The notes: generated by a model from the sequence alone, not told the origin. 64,000 nucleotides of DNA from Nocardiopsis sp. ATB16-24 (GCF_030271535.1 NZ_JASCXJ010000003.1:62001-126000); one strand, 5' to 3'; counted from the stretch's first letter, positions 31,646 through 40,303 are shown. A program made the numbers and translations.

Positions 31646-32539
31646 ATGGACACCACAGCGGTCAGAATCCCCGATCTCACCGGACGAACGGCGATCGTCA
31701 CCGGCGCCAACAGCGGTCTGGGCCTGGAGACCACGCGAGTACTGGCCGGAGCGGGTGCCCATGTCGTGCTCGCGGTGCGCGACGAGGACAAGGGCCGTGT
31801 CGCGGCCGAAAGCGTCAGGGGCAAGACCGAGGTACGTCACCTGGACCTGGCGGACCTGTCCTCCGTGCGCGCCTTCGCCGACCGGTGGCAGGGCGACATC
31901 CACCTTCTGATCAACAACGCGGGCATCATGGCGGTGCCCAAGGGCAAGACGAAGGACGGCTTCGAGTCGCAGTTCGGCGTCAACCATCTCGGCCACTTCG
32001 CCCTGACCAACCTCCTCCTGGAACAGGTCACCGGACGGGTGGTCACCGTCTCCTCCAGCCTGCACCGCATGGCCAAGGGCATCGACTTCGACGACGTCGC
32101 CATGGATCGCGGCTACAGCCCCTACAAGGCCTATGCCCGCTCCAAGCTCGCCAATCTGCTGTTCACCCTGGAGCTACAGCGCCGCCTGGAGGACGCGGGT
32201 TCCACGGTGCTCGCCACGGCCGCGCACCCCGGCTACGCGACGACCGACCTCCACGGCTATGGATCCCATCCCCTCCTCCGCGGGATCACACGGCTGAGCA
32301 GCCGGGTGTTCGGCCAGAGCGCGGCCAACGGCGCCCTCCCCACGATCTTCGCCGCCACCCAGGACGTCCCCGGAGCGGCCTTCGCCGGGCCCAAGTCCAT
32401 GGGCGGCACGCGTGGCGCCCCGGCCCTGTCCAGCCGGAGCGAAGAGGCCTGGGACGGCCGTGCCGCCAAGCGCCTGTGGGTGCTCTCGGAGGAACTCACG
32501 GGGGTCTCCTTCCCCTTCCCGCCCGCCGACCGAGCCTGA
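31646..32539 (+). CDS. Short-chain dehydrogenase/reductase (retinol-dehydrogenase/WW-oxidoreductase-like)
   Basis: Protein of 297 residues. The cofactor motif is TGANSGLGLETTRVLAGAG; then LLINNAGIMAVP, the catalytic serine in VVTVSSSLHRMA, and Tyr/Lys in YKAYARSKLANLLFTLEL, followed by AAHPGYATTDLHG. The NAGIM and YxxSKLAN forms are typical of the retinol-dehydrogenase-like branch, which usually uses NADP(H). Substrate unknown. ATG 31646 is supported by the promoter 6 nt upstream. It stands alone, closed by a very strong hairpin. Confidence 0.92.
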   Translation: MDTTAVRIPDLTGRTAIVTGANSGLGLETTRVLAGAGAHVVLAVRDEDKGRVAAESVRGKTEVRHLDLADLSSVRAFADRWQGDIHLLINNAGIMAVPKGKTKDGFESQFGVNHLGHFALTNLLLEQVTGRVVTVSSSLHRMAKGIDFDDVAMDRGYSPYKAYARSKLANLLFTLELQRRLEDAGSTVLATAAHPGYATTDLHGYGSHPLLRGITRLSSRVFGQSAANGALPTIFAATQDVPGAAFAGPKSMGGTRGAPALSSRSEEAWDGRAAKRLWVLSEELTGVSFPFPPADRA

Positions 32540-32558
32540 CCCTCCCCGGAAAGGGGGG

Positions 32559-32592
32559 AGGGCCCCGACCGACGAACCGTCGGCGGGGCCCT
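32559..32592. terminator. Bidirectional terminator between SDR and penicillin acylase genes
   Basis: AGGGCCCCG + CCGACG pair with CGTCGG + CGGGGCCCT (one bulged A at 32568), loop AAC: 15 base pairs between two convergent stops. Confidence 0.75.
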
Positions 32593-32604
32593 CGGCGGTC
32601 ACCG

Positions 32605-35145
32605 TCACGGGTTCAGGACCAGTTCCTCACTCGTGGCCTCGCGGACCGCCTCCTCACTGACCGCGAACGGCAGGGTCTCGCCCCTGCTCCACGGCTCCAA
32701 CTGGTCGTCGTAGTGGGGATGGAAGGCGTGTCCGGAGTTGCCGGTCAGGTGGATCCAGGTGGAGGCGTCCCGGTCGGACATGTCCACCACCATCCGCATC
32801 GACGGGACCGAGGTGATCCCGTATCCCGAGGCGGGGTCCCACCCGGTGGCGTTGACGATGCTCGCTCCGCCGGAGCTCTCCACCGGCCCCCGGTTGAACA
32901 GCCACTCGACCACGCCGATGCCGGAGGTCCCGAAGGATTCGTGGGTCGCGGTCAGGGTGTGCAGGTCGCCCCACCGCCACTCGGCGGGGTCCTCGCCCAG
33001 CAGTTCGGTCAGCTCCTCGGCGGCGGCGTCCATCGCCGCGGCCAGCACCTCCTCGCGTCCGCTGACCTCCTCGCCCTGCCACCAGGCGGAGTCGGGGTCC
33101 TCCACCAGTCGTCCCACCACGTACATCCCGCGTGAGCTTCCGCTCATGGACAGCGGCTCCAGCTCGTCGAACAACAGCGGCAGGAGCTGACGCCAGGTGG
33201 CCTGGTAGAACGCCGCGCCGGCGGAGTCGGTCTCGGCGTACAGGTCCCACTCGCGCAACTGGTCCTGGGCCAGGGCGGTGGTCCCGTCCACGTCCGCCTC
33301 CAGCAGGTGGGGGACGAGGTCGGCCGCCGCCGCGTGGAACGAGTCCATGTGGAGTCGCTCCATGTCCTCGACGGTGAGCGGGCCCTCCTCGATCGCGTCG
33401 GCGAGAAGGACGTTGATGCGCTGCGACCTGTATCCGTAGTCCCAGTCGTCGGTGAGCAGGTGCTCGTAGTCGGCGTCCACCACCGACTGGTTGGCGGTGA
33501 CGATCACGCCGGAGTCGGGGTTGTACACGCTCGGCAGCTCCTCGAAGGGGATGTACTCCTTCCAGTCGTAGTCGGAGTCCCACCCCGGAGCCGGGTAGCG
33601 GCCGTCGCCCTTGCCCCGGACCGGTACCACGCCGGGCGTCTGGTAGCCGATGTTGCCGTCGTTGTCCGCGTAGATCAGGTTCTGCGCGGGGACCTCGAAC
33701 CGACCGGCGGCCTCGCGGAAGTCGTCCCAGTCACGGGCCCGGTTCAGGGTGAAGACGGCATCCGCCGTGGCACCCGGCTTCAGGGCGGTCCACTGTAGGG
33801 AGACGGCGTACTCGTCGCCGTCCGCGCCCTCCAGGTCGGGGTCCTCGGCGATCCGTGCCAGGTCGGCGCCCGCGGCGGTGTCGGACAGCAACGGTCCGTG
33901 GTGGGTGGAGCGTACGACGATGTCGACGTCCTCGCCGCCCGCCACCCGGATGGTCTCCTCACGGGTCTCCAGCGGACGGGTCTGGCCGTCGACCACGTAG
34001 CCGTCGCCGTCGAGCTGTTCCACGTACAGGTCCATGACGTCGGGGTTGACGTTGGTGAAGCCCCACGCGATCGACTCGTTCTGGCCGATGACGACACCGG
34101 GCAGACCGGAGAAGCTGAACCCGCTGACGTCGAAGGGGCACTCCTCGGTCAGCTCGGTGCAGTGCAGGCCGATCTGGTACCAGGTGGAGGGCATGGACGC
34201 GCCCAGGTGGGGGTCGTTGGCCAGCAGGGGCATGCCGCTCTCGGTGTGCTCGCCGCCCACCACCCAGGAGTTGGAACCGAGGTCGGGGCTGGTGCTGGGG
34301 CCGAGCATCCGCGGCAGGTCCTCGGCGGCCTCGGCCACCTCGCCCAGGGCCGCGGCGACCCCGTCGGGAAGCTCGGGGGAGCGGTGCTCGTCGGCCTCGC
34401 GCAGGTCCGCCTCGGTTCCGGCCTCCAGGTGGTCCTCGGTGGCGGTGATGGGCAGGTGCTCCTCGAAGGGGTAGGTCGGGTAGAGCTCCTCGACCTGCTC
34501 CTCCGTCAGCCCGGCGTCGAGCAGTCGGGCGCGCTCGCTCTCCTCGCGCATGTTGCCGCCCAGGTCCCACGCCATGGCCTTGAGCCAGGCCAGGCTGTCG
34601 ACCGGGGTCCACTCCTCGATCTCGTGGCCGCCGTTGAGCACGGAGAGCAGGGCGTACTCCAGACTCGCCTCGGCGCCGTCGTGCTCGTCCAACCAGGCGT
34701 TGACCCCGGCGGCGTAGGAGTCGAGGTACTGCCGGGTCTCGGGTTCGAGGAGTTCGTACTCCTGCTCGGCGACGCGCCGCCACCCCATGGTGCGCAGGTA
34801 GACGTCGGTGTCCACCTGGTCGGGGCCGAACAGCTCGGCGGTGCGGCCGGCGGTGACGTGGCGACGGAAGTCCATCTCCCAGAAGCGGTCCTGGGCGTGG
34901 GTGAACCCCTGGGCCAGGAAGAGGTCGTGGGCGTTGTCGGCGTAGACGTGGGCGACGCCGTGCTCGTCGCGCAGCACGGTGACGGAGGATTCCAGGCCCG
35001 CGACGGTGAGTTCGCCGGAGGTCTGCGGGAACGACCTGCGGACCGTCCAGACTCCCAGCAACGCGGCCACGAGGGCCAGTACCACGACGGCGGCAAGAAA
35101 GCCCAAAAGCACACGAAGTAGGACACGTTTACGCATTACACCCAT
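32605..35145 (-). CDS. Penicillin acylase family Ntn-hydrolase, membrane-anchored
   Basis: Precursor of 846 residues. A signal anchor (residues 10-33, LLGFLAAVVVLALVAALLG) precedes the alpha chain (VLRDEHGVAHVYADNAHDLFLAQGFTHAQDRFWEMD), a spacer, and autocleavage before the nucleophile serine in DLGSNSWVVGG near residue 295, which starts the beta chain. Later family marks are SIAWGFTNV and PAQNLIYADNDGNIGYQTPG. Members deacylate beta-lactams or N-acyl homoserine lactones or act on lipopeptides; the substrate is not predictable here. ATG 35145 has a TAGGGT -10 box 6 nt upstream. Confidence 0.93.
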   Translation of the reverse strand: MGVMRKRVLLRVLLGFLAAVVVLALVAALLGVWTVRRSFPQTSGELTVAGLESSVTVLRDEHGVAHVYADNAHDLFLAQGFTHAQDRFWEMDFRRHVTAGRTAELFGPDQVDTDVYLRTMGWRRVAEQEYELLEPETRQYLDSYAAGVNAWLDEHDGAEASLEYALLSVLNGGHEIEEWTPVDSLAWLKAMAWDLGGNMREESERARLLDAGLTEEQVEELYPTYPFEEHLPITATEDHLEAGTEADLREADEHRSPELPDGVAAALGEVAEAAEDLPRMLGPSTSPDLGSNSWVVGGEHTESGMPLLANDPHLGASMPSTWYQIGLHCTELTEECPFDVSGFSFSGLPGVVIGQNESIAWGFTNVNPDVMDLYVEQLDGDGYVVDGQTRPLETREETIRVAGGEDVDIVVRSTHHGPLLSDTAAGADLARIAEDPDLEGADGDEYAVSLQWTALKPGATADAVFTLNRARDWDDFREAAGRFEVPAQNLIYADNDGNIGYQTPGVVPVRGKGDGRYPAPGWDSDYDWKEYIPFEELPSVYNPDSGVIVTANQSVVDADYEHLLTDDWDYGYRSQRINVLLADAIEEGPLTVEDMERLHMDSFHAAAADLVPHLLEADVDGTTALAQDQLREWDLYAETDSAGAAFYQATWRQLLPLLFDELEPLSMSGSSRGMYVVGRLVEDPDSAWWQGEEVSGREEVLAAAMDAAAEELTELLGEDPAEWRWGDLHTLTATHESFGTSGIGVVEWLFNRGPVESSGGASIVNATGWDPASGYGITSVPSMRMVVDMSDRDASTWIHLTGNSGHAFHPHYDDQLEPWSRGETLPFAVSEEAVREATSEELVLNP

Positions 35146-35151
35146 GGCGGA

Positions 35152-35157
35152 ACCCTA
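35152..35157 (-). promoter_or_regulatory. -10 box (TAGGGT) of the penicillin acylase gene
   Basis: TAGGGT on the minus strand, 6 nt before ATG 35145 (leaderless layout). No convincing -35. Confidence 0.45.
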
Positions 35158-35279
35158 GAGTGTCCCCACTCACAGCCGCCAGGGATCGGAAGAGGCCTGG
35201 TCCCAATTGTTACCAACTGGTAGAGCGCGGGGGTTTCGGCTCTGACCACGGTGAATGAGGGACCTGGGTTCTCGGGCTT

Positions 35280-35337
35280 CCGGACCGGTTCTGGCGCAGG
35301 CTCGGACTAGCCGAAGCCTGTGCCAGGACCGGTCCGG
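35280..35337. terminator. Very long hairpin after the AbiEi-like gene
   Basis: 23-nt arms 35280-35302 and 35315-35337 pair throughout (two G-U), extended by CGG/CCG around loop ACTAG. It starts 12 nt after the stop of the minus-strand gene. Much longer than other terminators here. Confidence 0.65.
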
Positions 35338-35348
35338 GGCGGGAGCGC

Positions 35349-36014
35349 TCACCGACGACCCCGGTTCGCCCGTTCCATCTCCGGGATGTGGTCCGGAGTG
35401 ACCAGGCCCTGGTGGAACGCCGAGTCCATGAGGCACACGGCGGTCTCCCTGTCCACCCCCAGGAGGGTGTCCGCCAAGGTCCGCACAGGGGTGGTCACGC
35501 GGAGCGCGCCGCCGTCGAGGCGGGTGACCTCCGTGGGGAGCGTCTTCCAGGAATGCAGGGTGATCCCCGGGACGTGCCGATGGGAGCCGCGCCCCGGTAG
35601 GACCATGTGCACCGTGCGGTGGTCCCACGCGGGCAGGCCCTCGACGCCCCACAGTCGGGCGGCCGTCTCGCCTCCCGCGAACGCATCCCCGCCGAGCGCG
35701 AGTTGCGCGGCCATGACCGTGGTGCGCAGGCGCAGGGTCGGGTCCGCGAGGTCGACCAGGGACCGCACGGCGTAGACGCGCGGATAGGGGCGCCGCCGGT
35801 CACCGGCCCGCATGAACCGACGGATGTCGGTCTTGGTGAGCCCGGCTTCGTGGGCCTGGTACCAGGTGAGAACGCCGTACCGTCGGGCGGCCGTCGCGAA
35901 GGCGGCGGCGCCGGGAGGAAGGAGAGAGAGGCCATGGTCCCAGGGTGCGAGAAGGGGACGGCCCGTGTCCGCGATCCGGGTGGCCTGTGGACGACCTGTC
36001 GCCCCAAGACCCAC
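35349..36014 (-). CDS. AbiEi-like antitoxin-domain protein without the usual nuclease-like tail
   Basis: About 221 residues. The N-terminal winged-helix part reads ATAARRYGVLTWYQAHEAGLTKTDIRRFM and is followed by YPRVYAVRSL, then VHMVLPGRGSHRHVPGITLH and VTTPVRTLADTLLGVDRETAVCLMDSAF. This is the AbiEi-family antitoxin-like layout common as single genes in actinobacteria, usually continuing into a DUF559 (Vsr-like) domain; here the protein stops after RANRGRR. GTG 36014 is the closest in-frame start before the domain but has no good ribosome binding site. No AbiEii toxin gene is adjacent. Divergent from vsr. Confidence 0.65.
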   Translation of the reverse strand: MGLGATGRPQATRIADTGRPLLAPWDHGLSLLPPGAAAFATAARRYGVLTWYQAHEAGLTKTDIRRFMRAGDRRRPYPRVYAVRSLVDLADPTLRLRTTVMAAQLALGGDAFAGGETAARLWGVEGLPAWDHRTVHMVLPGRGSHRHVPGITLHSWKTLPTEVTRLDGGALRVTTPVRTLADTLLGVDRETAVCLMDSAFHQGLVTPDHIPEMERANRGRR

Positions 36015-36062
36015 GGGCGTCTCGCCCAGGTGTCCCCGTTCACGAGGACCCGTTCTTCTCCC

Positions 36063-36068
36063 TAGGAT
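36063..36068 (+). promoter_or_regulatory. -10 box (TAGGAT) of leaderless vsr
   Basis: TAGGAT with 6 nt to GTG 36075. It lies inside the palindrome CCTAGG, in the narrow space shared with the divergent AbiEi-like gene. Confidence 0.45.
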
Positions 36069-36074
36069 GGTCCC

Positions 36075-36512
36075 GTGGTCGCACGAAGACCCACCGGGGC
36101 GGCGAACGCGGGCGTCCGCCGGAGCATGCGGGCCAACAAGGGCCGGGACACCCGTCCCGAGTGGGAGATAAGACGCCGTGTCCATGCCGCGGGTCTCAGG
36201 TACCGCGTCTCCGCCCGACCCCTTCCCGATTTTCGCAGAACCGCCGACCTGGTGTTCTCCCGCGCGAAAGTCGCGGTCTTCGTGGACGGCTGCTTCTGGC
36301 ATGGCTGTCGGGAACACCACACCGTGTCGAAGACCAACGCCGAGTACTGGTCCGAAAAGGTACGAAGGAACCGGGAGCGGGACCAGGAGACGGACCGCAG
36401 ACTCACCGCGTCGGGTTGGACGGTGGTCCGGATCTGGGAGCACGAGGACCCTCGGGAAGGCGCGCGCAGAGTGATCGATGCGGTGCGGTCCGCTCTTCGA
36501 GAGCGGAGTTGA
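36075..36512 (+). CDS. vsr: Very short patch repair (Vsr) mismatch endonuclease
   Basis: Protein of 145 residues. SMRANKGRDTRPEWEIRRRVHAAG, LPDFRRTADLVF (catalytic Asp) and KVAVFVDGCFWHGC with zinc-binding Cys/His are the Vsr hallmarks; WTVVRIWEHE closes the fold. Vsr nicks 5' of T in T:G mismatches created by deamination of 5-methylcytosine and normally accompanies a cytosine methyltransferase, but none is encoded nearby. GTG 36075 is chosen from the -10 box position. Possibly the survivor of a restriction-modification locus. Confidence 0.92.
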   Translation: MVARRPTGAANAGVRRSMRANKGRDTRPEWEIRRRVHAAGLRYRVSARPLPDFRRTADLVFSRAKVAVFVDGCFWHGCREHHTVSKTNAEYWSEKVRRNRERDQETDRRLTASGWTVVRIWEHEDPREGARRVIDAVRSALRERS

Positions 36513-36701
36513 CACGCCGTGGTCGAACGGCGGTGCGGCCCTTTCCACCTCGGTCGTCATCCGAGCGCCGTTCCGGTGACGCCCACACCAAGCCATCCCC
36601 AAGACTTGGTCGGCTTCCGGGCGGCACGGAGTGGTCTACCGGAAGTCCGGCGCTTCGTCCAGCAGCCTCTGATGCATCGTCGATGTCTTCGGAGGACCGC
36701 T

Positions 36702-36989
36702 ATGGACATGCCCGTGGTGAACTCGTGCCAGGTGGACGCCTGCGCCTACAACGACCAGCACACCTGCCACGCACTGGCCATCACCGTGGGGAACAGCAGC
36801 AGCCACGCCCAGTGCGACACCTTCTTCGACGCCGACGTCCAGGGGGGCGACCCCGGTCACGTCGGTCACGTCGGCGCCTGCAAGATGGGCGACTGTCAGC
36901 ACAACGTCCAGTTGGAGTGCCAGGCGCCGGCCATCGCCGTCGGTCTCCAGCAGACCCAGGCGGACTGCCTCACCTACGCTCCCGCCTGA
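36702..36989 (+). CDS. DUF1540 cysteine-rich protein, two repeats
   Basis: Protein of 95 residues with two copies of the DUF1540 unit: VNSCQVDACAYNDQHTCHALAI...CDTF and VGACKMGDCQHNVQLECQAPAI...CLTY, each with four cysteines, presumably a small metal-binding knuckle. ATG 36702 follows GGAGG. The linker carries a short tandem repeat (GHVGHVG). Such proteins are found in actinobacteria and spore formers without a known role. Confidence 0.85.
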   Translation: MDMPVVNSCQVDACAYNDQHTCHALAITVGNSSSHAQCDTFFDADVQGGDPGHVGHVGACKMGDCQHNVQLECQAPAIAVGLQQTQADCLTYAPA

Positions 36990-37067
36990 GGTCCACGCCG
37001 CACGTGTGCCGGTGACCGGCCCAGGGCGCGCTCTTCTCCCGCTCCACGGACGAAGGACGCGCCCTCC

Positions 37068-38291
37068 TCAGGCCCGGGGGCCGGTCTCCGTGGCCTCGGT
37101 GAACCGCGTCGACTCCGGCAGTGCCCTGGCCAGTACCTCGGCGGCCACCGCCGTGACCACGCCGACCGCGCTCATGACGGTCACCGCCCACGTCAGCCCG
37201 AGTGATTCCCACAACCCCCCGAAGGACACCAGGACCAGTGCCCTGACCAGGCCCGCGACCATGCCCAGCATCGAGAACATCGTGTTGCGGTCGGCGTCGG
37301 TGAACATCAGCTGCTGCCACACGCCCGACAGCACCCCGGTCAGGCCGATCAGGAACTCCGCCGCCACCAGCCCCAGGGCCAGCGGCAGGAGACCGTGCGC
37401 GGTCAGGACCAGGGGAAGGCCCACCAGCGCCGCGAGCATCGGCGCCCATGTACGGGGGCGCCGCCCTCGGTCGACGAACCTCGCGCACACGGCGCCCAGC
37501 GCCAGGGACGACGTCATGGCCAGCAGGGTCACCCCGTTGAGCCGCACGTCCTCACCGTGGGTCGTCAGCAGCAACGGCTGCCAGGACACCACCAGCAGGG
37601 ACGTGCCGGCGGTCAGGGAGGCGGTCAGCGCCACCAGGGGCAGGAAACGACGGCCGGCCACCAACCTGGCCGAGTCCCGGATGATCGTGGTGAGCCGCCT
37701 CCCGGGCTGTCCCGGAGAAGGGGGGAAGCACACCGGGGCCAGGAGCGCCAGCGTCACCAACAGCAGTCCGCCCGCCATGACCAGGGTGTCGGCGGGCCAC
37801 CAGGTTCCGGCGACCATCACCGAGGCCGCGCCCAACACCGCACCGCTGTTCCCCGCGACCTGGCCGAAGCGCACCGTCCGTGAGATCCGTTCGGTCCGGG
37901 CGTGGCTTCCGATCCGATTGACGACCAGGGCGGTGAGCGTTCCCGACTGAAGGGGGAAGCCGATCGCCCACAGGCACATGCCGCAGAACGTCGCCACGAG
38001 CCCGTTGGCGAGGCCGAACAGCGCGAAGCCCGCGCCCCACAGGGCCAACCCCACCACCATGAGTCTGCGGTGCCCGAACCGGTCGCCCAGCGCTCCGCTC
38101 GGGGCCTCGATCAGAAGCGACACCAGGTTTCCCGCGCCCAGCGCCAGACCGAGCAGCCACGGGTCGACCCCTCGCCCCAGCAGGATCGTGACGAAGATCG
38201 CGCCGAAAAGGAAATCAGCCGTCGCGGACAGAACCGTGAAAGAGACGTAGGGGGCCAGTAAGGACGATTCCCGGGCCTTCTTCGACGCCAT
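37068..38291 (-). CDS. Major facilitator superfamily transporter
   Basis: Protein of 407 residues with twelve predicted membrane helices. The MFS signature between helices 2 and 3 is EAPSGALGDRFGHRRLMVVG, and the half-way loop (about 190-215) is basic. It resembles drug/metabolite efflux permeases in sequence style; substrate unknown. ATG 38291 is preceded by AGGAAAAG; its leader holds a CGGAAATTCCG palindrome at 38331-38341 that could bind a regulator, but no regulator gene is adjacent. Confidence 0.9.
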   Translation of the reverse strand: MASKKARESSLLAPYVSFTVLSATADFLFGAIFVTILLGRGVDPWLLGLALGAGNLVSLLIEAPSGALGDRFGHRRLMVVGLALWGAGFALFGLANGLVATFCGMCLWAIGFPLQSGTLTALVVNRIGSHARTERISRTVRFGQVAGNSGAVLGAASVMVAGTWWPADTLVMAGGLLLVTLALLAPVCFPPSPGQPGRRLTTIIRDSARLVAGRRFLPLVALTASLTAGTSLLVVSWQPLLLTTHGEDVRLNGVTLLAMTSSLALGAVCARFVDRGRRPRTWAPMLAALVGLPLVLTAHGLLPLALGLVAAEFLIGLTGVLSGVWQQLMFTDADRNTMFSMLGMVAGLVRALVLVSFGGLWESLGLTWAVTVMSAVGVVTAVAAEVLARALPESTRFTEATETGPRA

Positions 38292-38515
38292 GGATTTTCT
38301 TTTCCTGGGAAGGTGGTGCGCTGTCACGGACGGAAATTCCGCCCACGTTAGCACGCTTTCTTTTCGGCGTGTGAGAGATGTGTCCGGTCCGCCTCTCACG
38401 CGAATGGGAGGGAAGGGCGAGGGTTCCGGGGAGCACACTCGTGGGGCCTTCCACCAGGAAGGACCTCCTTCGTCCCGAGGTGTGCGGTGCGGACGTGCAT
38501 AGCCGGGCGGCTGCG

Positions 38516-38540
38516 GGGTAGCCGGGTCTCAACCGGGTAA
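38516..38540 (+). promoter_or_regulatory. Possible stress-sigma promoter of the holin/DUF3618 operon
   Basis: GGGT (38516-38519), 15-nt spacer, GGGTAA (38535-38540), close to the GNNT-N14-16-GGGTAY pattern of streptomycete sigma-B-type promoters; the last base deviates. 27 nt before ATG 38567. Confidence 0.35.
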
Positions 38541-38566
38541 CAGGCCGATTCCAAGGAGGCTCGGTA

Positions 38567-39226
38567 ATGCACTCACAAGAGGGAAGAGGCGGACTCGGAG
38601 AAACGGGTGAGCGTCTGACGTCGACCGCCCAGGGGGCGGCGGGCGAGGTGGCGTCCACGGCGGGGGAACAGGCGAGTTCCCTCGCCCATGAGGCCCGATC
38701 CGAGGCCCGACACGTCACGGAGGACGTGCAGGAGCGGCTCCGCGAGGAGGCCGACGAACAGGCCCGGCGGACGTCGGAGAACCTGCGCCGGTGGTCCGAG
38801 GAACTGTCGTCCATGGCGGAGAACGGTGACCCCGGATCCCCGGTGAGCGGCGTCGTACGCCAGGTCGCCCAGAGCGGCCGTGGAGCCGCCGACTTCCTGG
38901 ACCGCCGGGGGGTGGAGGGCCTGGTGGAGGAGACCAAGAGGTTCGCGCGTCGTAGGCCGGTCGCCTTCCTGGCCGGAGCCGCCGTGGCCGGGTTCGCGGT
39001 CGGTCGGATCATCAAGGCCGCCTCCGACGTCTCCTCCTCCGGGACGGACGACCACGAGGGGCGTCCTGAGGTGCTCCCCGCCGGTGAGCAGGTCCAGCCG
39101 CCCGCACCGCGTATGAGCGACGCCGGCCCGCGTGGGGAGACCTCGTTCTCCACACACGCCACGTCCCGGCCGGAGGAACCCGGTCCGTCTCCCTCGGACC
39201 GCGGAACGCCGGGGCACGAGTACTGA
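38567..39226 (+). CDS. Helical membrane-associated protein of a stress-type operon
   Basis: Protein of 219 residues. The first 120 are long amphipathic helices rich in Glu, Arg, Ala and Gln (EQASSLAHEARSEARHVTED), then one hydrophobic segment near 137-155 (PVAFLAGAAVAGFAVGRII) and a disordered acidic/proline tail. It resembles the first gene of holin/DUF3618 operons, sharing the RRPVAFLAGAA.AGF helix with DUF3618-type proteins. ATG 38567 follows AAGGAGG. The next gene starts 10 nt after its stop. Function unknown, possibly envelope stress. Confidence 0.7.
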   Translation: MHSQEGRGGLGETGERLTSTAQGAAGEVASTAGEQASSLAHEARSEARHVTEDVQERLREEADEQARRTSENLRRWSEELSSMAENGDPGSPVSGVVRQVAQSGRGAADFLDRRGVEGLVEETKRFARRRPVAFLAGAAVAGFAVGRIIKAASDVSSSGTDDHEGRPEVLPAGEQVQPPAPRMSDAGPRGETSFSTHATSRPEEPGPSPSDRGTPGHEY

Positions 39227-39236
39227 GGGGGCTGAC

Positions 39237-39683
39237 ATGGCAACTCCTGGGATACCGCCGCAGAAGGGCGGGGAGGACCGCACCTCACCGCCGGAGACGG
39301 TCGGTGAGGACCAGTCCATCTCCGAACTCCTCGGAGAGGTGACCGGCGACCTACAGACGCTGTTCCGTCAGGAGGTGGCGCTGGCCAAGGCCGAGCTCCG
39401 CGAGGAGGCGGTCAAGGCGGGCAAGGCCGCCGGGCTCCTGAGCGGGGCCACCGTGGCCGGGTATCTGGCCGTGCTCCTGCTCAGCCTCGCGGTCATGTTC
39501 GGTCTGGCCGAGCTCATCGGCCTGGGTTGGGCCGCGCTGGTCGTCGCCGTGGTGTGGGCGATCGTCGCCGCGGTGCTGGCCGTCGTGGGACGCAACCGGA
39601 TGCGCGAGGTCTCGCCGAAGCCGGAGCGCACCATCGAAACCCTCAAGGAGGACGCGCAATGGGCGAAACACCCGACCAGATAA
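39237..39683 (+). CDS. Phage-holin-like membrane protein (Actinobacterial Holin-X, PF07332 type)
   Basis: Protein of 148 residues: an amphipathic N-terminal helix ISELLGEVTGDLQTLFRQEV followed by LAKAELREEAVKAGK, and two membrane helices (about 66-90 and 93-115). This is the putative Actinobacterial Holin-X family, chromosomal membrane proteins with no link to a phage. ATG 39237; its last 25 bases overlap the next gene, whose AAGGAGG lies inside it. Confidence 0.85.
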   Translation: MATPGIPPQKGGEDRTSPPETVGEDQSISELLGEVTGDLQTLFRQEVALAKAELREEAVKAGKAAGLLSGATVAGYLAVLLLSLAVMFGLAELIGLGWAALVVAVVWAIVAAVLAVVGRNRMREVSPKPERTIETLKEDAQWAKHPTR

Positions 39684-40234
39684 GACAGGACATCGAACGG
39701 ACCCGGTCCGAACTGACCCATGACACCGACCGCCTGCTGGACCGGGCCAACCCGCGTAACGTCGTGGACCGGAGCACTCGCCGGATGCGGGACAAGACGA
39801 GGCGGATGAAGGACCGCGTCATGGGATCGGTCCCCTCCTCCGGTGAGGCGGCCGAGGGCGTCCGGAACACCGCCGACCAGGCGACCGACATGGCGAAGTC
39901 GGTGCCCGAACAGGCCGTGCGACAGACGCAGGGCAATCCCATCGCCGCGGGGTTGATCGCCTTCGGGGCCGGTCTTCTGGCCGCCTCGGTCATCTCCGAG
40001 AGCCGGGCCGAGCAGCGGGCGGCGCAACGGGTGGCCGAGCGCGGAGGACCGGCGGTCGAGTCGGTCCGCCGGTCGGTGGCGGAGTCGGCCTCCCACGTCA
40101 AGGAACAGGCGAGGGAGTCCGCGCAGGCCGCGGGCGAACACCTCAAGGACAGCGCCTCGGACGCGGCCCGAACGACGGGTGAGCACGCCCGCCACGAGGC
40201 GAGGTCCGCGGCGGACGAGATGCGCGGTTCCTGA
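39659..40234 (+). CDS. DUF3618 domain membrane protein
   Basis: Protein of 191 residues. The N-terminal DUF3618 motif GETPDQIRQDIERTRSELTHDTDRL is followed by NPRNVVDRSTRR, one membrane segment near 100-115 (IAAGLIAFGAGLLAASVI), and a long helical Ala/Glu/Arg tail. It overlaps the holin-like gene by 25 bases with its own AAGGAGG box, so the two are translationally linked. Widely found with holin-X genes; role unknown. Confidence 0.88.
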   Translation: MGETPDQIRQDIERTRSELTHDTDRLLDRANPRNVVDRSTRRMRDKTRRMKDRVMGSVPSSGEAAEGVRNTADQATDMAKSVPEQAVRQTQGNPIAAGLIAFGAGLLAASVISESRAEQRAAQRVAERGGPAVESVRRSVAESASHVKEQARESAQAAGEHLKDSASDAARTTGEHARHEARSAADEMRGS

Positions 40235-40303
40235 GCCCGGCGGGCCGTGAAGGCCGTCCGGGACAGGTGCCGCCGGTCGATCCTCTCGTGCGGTGAACGC
40301 GCG

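Noticed and set aside
35205..35240. tRNA D-arm-like sequence (AACTGGTAGAGCG) after the penicillin acylase promoter
   Set aside because: The pairing partner GCTC is absent upstream and no other tRNA arms follow.
35495..36043. Alternative frame starting GTG 36043 over the AbiEi-like gene
   Set aside because: It has a better-placed ribosome-binding-like sequence but its protein is Pro/Arg/Ser-rich noise, while the overlapping frame shows the AbiEi-like domain pattern.
38331..38341. Palindrome CGGAAATTCCG in the MFS gene leader
   Set aside because: Possible operator, but too short and no linked regulator; noted only in the gene entry.
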